NCBI GenBank assembly: GCA_951640195.1
Contig: OX621164.1
Span: 3,267,098 to 3,331,097 of the forward strand
Source of the DNA: Porpolomopsis calyptriformis
Lineage: Eukaryota; Basidiomycota; Agaricomycetes; Agaricales; Hygrophoraceae
Length of the DNA: 64,000 nt
Direction: 5' to 3'
Below the pieces are notes generated by a model. It was not told the DNA's origin. It ran no database searches and saw only the letters and a program-made list of their open reading frames with translations. Below are positions 59,222-64,000 of the stretch, in pieces. Made by a program: the position numbers and the translations under genes. The stretch's first letter is position 1. The number at the start of each line of letters is the position of its first letter.

Positions 59222-59622
59222 TGTTATAAACCGGTAGTTCGGAATGCGTTTTACTTCAGGTGTTCTGTCCCAAGAGATATAGGGTATGGTTCCAAGTCCT
59301 TGTTATGAGTAGCTAACGAGGAATCAGACTTAAGGTCTGATACGTACAAGAGGTACTCTTTATATACTGACTACTTATCTGTGTGAGTCAGTGCAACATA
59401 AACATGAGTCAAAGATAAGGGATGAGTCATCGTGATCGATGACGAATCATAAGGGGTTGAAACATAACGGAAATGAAGCGTGTCTGCATATGGATAGAGT
59501 AATAGGGAATCCCGGAGAAAGGCAATGGGGAATCCCAATAAAAGAATGTGGGGAATCCTAAGATAATATAAAGGTTTACATGTGATAAGATAAGAGAAAA
59601 GAGAAAAATTGCGACTGTGACA
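59222..59622 (-). repeat. LTR shared by Gypsy elements A (5') and B (3')
   Basis: 401 bp, the partner of 52735-53136. On one side is the PBS and gag of element A, on the other the 3' end of element B (the same pre-LTR sequence, AGCTGAGGTGTA, that precedes the LTR at 53136). So it serves both copies. Confidence 0.85.
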
Positions 59623-60443
59623 TACACCTCAGCTTCAAAGGAAATTCATCCTGAATTTCAAACTTGGGCAGTGTTGGTTGTTTCGTTCTCTGAGGCTTGA
59701 GTCAGGATTTCCTCAGTGGTGGGGGCCTCGATGACTACTGAGAGGGAAGCGATGGGGTTGACTTCGGAAGTCACTTCGACTAGGGAGGGGGCTTGGACTG
59801 TCGTGACATTGTCATTGTCGTCTGGATATTCCAAGTCAAGGTCGATGGGATACTCGACTGATTTCCCCCACTTGATCAATGTCTCTCTTGTCGTGAGATC
59901 TTGTTGAGACAGTCGGAAGTCTTCCCTCATGTGCCGTTTGGCTCAACAGCTTTCTTCCACGAGTTTGGTGATGTGGGCGTGGGTGGTGACATCATAACAA
60001 TCTACCCACATTCACCTTTTTTGTCATTGGAGCTCCCAAAGTTTGAGCTCACTGTTGTCCCAATGGTCCTTCCAGAATTGGATACTGTTTTGCAGCGTTT
60101 TTTTCTCGGCTTGTAAAGCATCATGCTCTTCATGAAGTTCTTGGTTCCAGTTGCTGACGCTATTGCTGTGAACCATGAGACAAGAGATGGTGACAGTGGG
60201 ATCTTCAGGAGGAGGGGTTCGTCCTATGAAGAAGTCTTCTGTGTGGGCATGAGCCTGTTGATGCAGTTGTCGAGAAGAGGAAGCAGTGGTGGAGGGACCG
60301 GGGGTAGGGGATTGGAGGTGGGACAGAGAGATCCATCCAGCACATTGGATGGCAACTTGAGGGGATGGGGATCATGTTGCAGGCATGATGAAATTGTTGT
60401 GAAGAAAAAGTGGAGACGTCTTCATAGTTTATAAGGAGCGATT

Positions 60444-62539
60444 CTAAAAATAGAGGTCAATTCTTGGCAGACAGTATGATGACAAATGAATGAATAGAAT
60501 CAAGTCGCCGTTTGAATTGAGTCTTTGTACGTCTTCACAATTTCCTTGGCATGTCGTAAGATGTTCGATCGATCTTCCCAAGTAGCTTCTTCGATCGGAT
60601 AGCCTTTCCATTTGACCAAGTATTTTCATCATCGTTTGGCTCTGGAATGTTGTAATATAGATTCAACCTCATATTCTTCTTTGTTTTCGATCAGATCAGG
60701 AGGAGGCTGTGATGTATCGATGACATCAGGGTGGAGTGATTTATTTCTAATGTTGGGTCTCCAGAGTGAAACATGAAAGACTAGATGCAGCCTCCATGTT
60801 CCGGGGATGTCGATCAGATAAGCAAGGTCCGATATCTTCTTCAAGACCTTGAATGGTCTAGTCTGTCGATTGTCAAGCTTCTTCGAGGGTTATGTCATCT
60901 TGATGTTCTTGGTGTCCAACCAAACTAGATCTCCTTCTTCATAGGAGGGTGAGAGTTTCCATTTACGATCGGTGTATTTCTTCATCGATTCCATTGTCTT
61001 CAGTAAAGATCGTTCAGCATTTTGCTGTGCACATGTAAGTCGTTTGTGAAAGGTGTTGGCTGCTGGCACATTGCTTTGATCTGGAATGGTTGTCGGGAGG
61101 TGGGGATGACATCTGTATTCTATATAGAATGGTGATTGTGAAGTCACAGAGTGCTGTTGGTTGTTATAGGCAAATTCTGCAGAAGCAAGCCATTCTGACC
61201 CATCATCCTGCATGAAGTTAGTGTAGAAATGTAGATAGACTTCAAGTTCCTGATTAGTACATTCCGTTTGACCATCCTGGGGATGGTATGCAGTGGAGAG
61301 ACTAGAGATAATCCCTAAGGAGTTGTTAAGGGCTTCTATGAATTTCGATGCAAATTGTACTCCACAATCGGATATAACTTTTTGGGGCCATCCATGATGT
61401 TTCCAGATGTGATTCCAAAAGAGTTTCACAGCACCTTCTGATGAGAGATTGGAAGTTGTCGGAATGAAATAGGCTTGTTTAGTGAAGCAGTTGACAACGA
61501 CCATTACAGCATCATAGCCTTGTGACTTGGGGAGTTCGACGATGAGATCAACGGTAATCTCTTTCCATGGTTCCGTGGAAGGGGGTATGGGTTGGAGTAA
61601 TCCTGATGGTTTCGAAGGGAAATTCTTGTTTTGCTGACAAGCGGGACAGGATTGAATGTAATTGGTGATGTCTTGTGGGGCACCATCCCAGGTAAAGTTA
61701 CAAAGAATGAGTTCCTTCGTCTTCTCAATGCCAGGGTGACCAGCGTGGGGGTAGGCATGGGACAGTCGTATAATGTCTGTGTGTAGAGATACTTCCTCTG
61801 GCACCACTATTCAACCTTCAACATCGCATACAACCCCATCTGCTTGGGTCTAAGTGAGTGAGGCATCCTTGAGTTTATCTTGGATCTTCTGTGGGAGTGG
61901 GATTTTGAAGCATAATCTAGAGAGAAAACTTGGGTTCGAGAACTTGACAATTGAATTAATCCATTAGTTGCGCGCTATCAGAACTTCATTCTCCATGTCA
62001 GCTTCGATGCCAGGCAAGTAGTCTGGGCACCTGGACAGGCCATTGGCTTTATTCTTCCTACCTGGAACATATTCAATTTTGAACCCAAATCTAGACAGAT
62101 CCTCAGACTAATGAGTTTGGCAATTTGACAAGCGAAGATTCTTGGAGAAATATCGTAAAGCCAGACTATCTGTCCTGATGAGAATATTATGTCTCACTCC
62201 TTTGAGGAGGTGGCACTATTGTTTGAAAGAATCAATGATTGCCAGGAGTTCTAGATCATAAGTTGGATAGTTCTTTTCAGCAGGGGAGGTTGATCTTGAG
62301 TGGTAGCCAACAGGTTTCTAGTGTCCATCGTGAAGCTGAGAGAGTATTCCTGCGATCCTGATAATAGAGGCATCGGTTTCCAGACAATAAGGGAGATCTC
62401 GATCAGGAATGTGAAGGACAGGCGCATTCATTAAGAGGGATTTGATGTTGTCAAAGGCTTCTTGTCTTTGGGGGGTCCATTCCCACACAGTTTCATTGTG
62501 CAAGAGTTCATAGAGAGGAGTAGCGACTTTGGAGAAACC
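60444..62539 (-). pseudogene. Gypsy element B pol fragment: RNase H, integrase, chromodomain
   Basis: RNase H start (62539-62318: KGFSKVATPLYELLHNE, CLETDASII), integrase (61807-60890: HAGHPGIEKTKELI, CPACQQNK, QDGQTECTNQE where element A has TDGQMERTNQE) and a chromodomain region (60844-60540). The RNase H-to-integrase part has stops. It is the same gene as in element A, truncated at the 5' side. Confidence 0.82.
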
Positions 62540-62542
62540 TTT

Positions 62543-63185
62543 TGTCACAACTGTAGTTGCAAGTCTTTTCGTCAATCACAAGGCAGGCCTTGGAGCTTAA
62601 TAAGTCTAGTAGGATGTAGAAGAAAGTCCTGACGGGGACGTCCTCATAAAGGGTGATGATTCCTTCTAAGTTAAGTTTTACTTCTACAAAGAAGTTGTTT
62701 TGCGAGTTAAATCCGTTGTGTGCCTCTGCTGAGAGTTTAGGGAATATGGGCATGAACGATTGGCTCAGTAGTTATGGGTTTATGTTTCTCTTTTCTTGTT
62801 CTGATGGAAAAGAAGTCTGATGATTCTGATTGCATTCGTGCTACTACAAGTAATCTTACAGGAGGATGAAGTGATGATCTGCTTTGCCCTCAGGGTTTAT
62901 ATAGTATTTCTGAAATAGGAGTCATTATGAGTCAGCCTCCGCAGTCACCCCATTTTCTATTGTTCACAGCCTTCAAATAAGGTTTGCCATTGTTCCTAGT
63001 CATTCTGCAAAAGGCTGTGTGCTTCTGATGACTCAATTCTATTGGGCATAGCCTTCCGCAGAATGAGGCTGTGTTATCTCATGACTGGTTTCTATTGTTC
63101 TTCTGGTCATGAGATTGCTGTTGTTTCTATCTCTTGCCTGGCGTATCGGGTTTCTCTTCTTTGACTGAGGAACCTCCTTTTGGTC
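62543..63185 (-). repeat. 640-bp dispersed repeat, right (inverted) copy
   Basis: Inverted relative to the copy at 1681-2322. It keeps the TATA-like box (62904-62897 in minus sense) and an open frame with the same conserved block (GIITLYEDVPVR, FFYILLDLLSSKACLVIDEKTC). The frame merges at its end with the truncated Gypsy element B. Confidence 0.6.
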
Positions 63186-63204
63186 TTCCCTTTGTTTCTG
63201 AGCA

Positions 63205-63212
63205 TATAAAAG
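63205..63212 (+). promoter_or_regulatory. TATA box of the gene at 63260
   Basis: TATAAAAG lies 55 nt upstream of the start codon at 63260, a usual distance for a TATA-driven fungal gene. It is 300 nt from the opposite-facing TATA-like box of the 640-bp repeat. Confidence 0.6.
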
Positions 63213-63259
63213 GTGTGGGGTTGTATCCCTACGCTTCAGTTCAGTCCTTGTCAATCATC

Positions 63260-64000
63260 ATGACTCCTTCCCACCAAGGCCACTACGTCCGATTCTTCAA
63301 GCAGTCTGGAGTGGTGCACCGCACTGCTCCTGTCTTTCTCGATTGCGATTCGTTTCACTACTACCTCCAGTGCATCCCCTCCGACGCCGACCTCTGTTGG
63401 TCTTCCTTCTCCTGTTTCGCTTGCGGTGGCAAGCACAAAGTCAAGAAATGTCCGTTCGTTCGCTGGCCAATCCAGCATGCTTGTGGGTTGATGGAGGATC
63501 CGCTTGGTGAGTATTTTGTTTTGTCTTTATTAGTCTGTGTTTGTTGATAATAGGCTTTCCTTTTCTTAGCTTGGGATGATGACGCCCCTCCCCCTACTTC
63601 CCAGCTCCCTTTAGAGGAGCAGGTTAATTGGGGGTCTGACAAATGGGCTGATTCCCTCCCTTCTGTCAAGAAGGAGGCAGTTGACTGGGCTGCCAGTCCC
63701 CCCTTCCGTCCTTGGACCCCTGGTCTAATGAGTTCTTTATCTAGTGGTAAGCTCTCAATTCTCTCACTCTCTTCATGATTGTTGACTCTTTATTCTTAGT
63801 GGAAGATTTGTCATCGTCGTTGACTAACGTCAACGTTAAGATCGAGGAGGAAGAAGTTCCTCCTAGTTTGTTATGGAGTCCCACCAACGATTGGTTGGGT
63901 GAGGAAGCGAGGAAGATAGCAATGAGTTTCGTCGAGGGGAAGGCTGCTGAGTTGCAGGCCTCTGGTGGTGACACTAATGGAGCAATCTACTGGGGTAACA
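63260..64000 (+). CDS. Unrecognised protein with zinc-knuckle-like motif, 3' end outside window
   Basis: Three exons fit together: 63260-63506, 63570-63746 and 63800 to beyond the window, with two short phase-1 introns (63 and 53 nt). The protein starts MTPSHQGHYVRFFKQSG, has a conserved-looking FLDCDSFHYYLQCIPSDADL, then CFACGGKHKVKKC, close to a CX2CX4HX4C zinc knuckle (here one residue shorter), and a Trp-rich acidic segment (WDDDAPPPTSQ, WGSDKWADSL, VKKEAVDWAASPPFRPWTP). Such proteins recur near transposons in agaricomycetes and may be gag-like; this is inference. Codon use and splice sites support a real gene. Confidence 0.6.

Larger units (their letters stand above)
52735..59622 (-). 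mobile_element. Ty3/Gypsy chromovirus A with two LTRs
   Basis: On the minus strand: 5' LTR 59622-59222, gag, protease, RT, RNase H, integrase, chromodomain, 3' LTR 53136-52735. LTRs are about 401 bp, begin TGTCAC and end TAACA, and differ at a few per cent of positions, so the insertion is not recent. A self-priming PBS follows the 5' LTR. The chromodomain plus this primer type put it in the Tf1/sushi group of chromoviruses. The upper LTR also serves as the 3' LTR of a second, truncated copy upstream (in element sense). Flanking target duplications could not be matched because of this tandem arrangement. Premature stops in pol show it is inactive. Confidence 0.88.
59222..62542 (-). mobile_element. 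Ty3/Gypsy chromovirus B, 5'-truncated copy
   Basis: Same family and orientation as element A, from the shared LTR back into the RNase H/RT region. It stops at 62542, where the 640-bp dispersed repeat starts without overlap; the gag, PBS, most of RT and the 5' LTR are missing. Integrase and chromodomain regions align to element A with many CG-to-TG/CA differences. Confidence 0.85.

Overview
The window looks like nuclear DNA of a mushroom-forming basidiomycete (Agaricomycetes). The evidence is many short (about 45-65 nt) GT-AG introns inside conserved eukaryotic genes, proteins of basidiomycete type (a DUF6533-type membrane protein, a membrane-anchored GH5 exo-beta-1,3-glucanase, a GPI-anchored chitin-deacetylase-like protein), and chromodomain Ty3/Gypsy and hAT transposons. 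No rRNA, tRNA, CRISPR array or prokaryotic operon was seen.

Layout. 1-7.4 kb is a nest of repeats: a decayed Myb/SANT-like gene, a 640-bp dispersed repeat, a minisatellite of 'CCCAAGTTTG' units, a solo LTR with a 5-bp target duplication and a 4.0-kb hAT element with an 8-bp target duplication, both inserted into the minisatellite, and a perfect 27-bp-arm palindrome. 7.5-17.6 kb is a compact housekeeping block: RPL28, a DAP1-like protein, a Trf4-type poly(A) polymerase, divergent RPS9/RPL21, an SCI1-like nuclear protein, divergent RVB2/mitochondrial uL2m, and a small Gon7-like protein. 17.8-26 kb is gene-poor: broken coding fragments, two foldback hairpins and a DUF6533-family membrane protein gene. 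26-48 kb is gene-rich: a glycogen-targeting PP1 subunit (CBM21), GH5_9 glucanase, COX6, chitin-deacetylase-like protein, bifunctional sirohaem synthase, a gene for three fused patatin-like domains, SRP14, a DUF726/Mil1-like alpha/beta hydrolase and a Ser/Pro-rich protein. 48.6-63.2 kb is again transposon territory: a transposon gene with four premature stops, a second solo LTR carrying a TA-flanked MITE, two head-to-tail Gypsy chromoviruses sharing an LTR, and an inverted copy of the 640-bp repeat. The window ends inside a spliced gene with a zinc-knuckle-like motif.

The genes are mostly independent: translation (RPL28, RPS9, RPL21, mitochondrial uL2m, SRP14), nuclear RNA and chromatin work (Trf4-type polymerase, RVB2), energy and sulphur metabolism (COX6, sirohaem synthase, PP1-glycogen subunit) and cell-wall remodelling (GH5 glucanase, chitin-deacetylase-like).

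The most unusual object is the gene at 38241-41874. Ten exons read as one frame of about 1051 codons encoding three tandem patatin-like modules with the same intron phases in each. Only the first module keeps the Ser-Asp catalytic dyad; modules 2 and 3 have each lost both residues but keep the glycine-rich loop. A second well-supported point is a Tf1-type self-priming signature in the Gypsy element: 11 nt just after the 5' LTR are perfectly complementary to an LTR segment about 35 nt downstream of the LTR TATA box.
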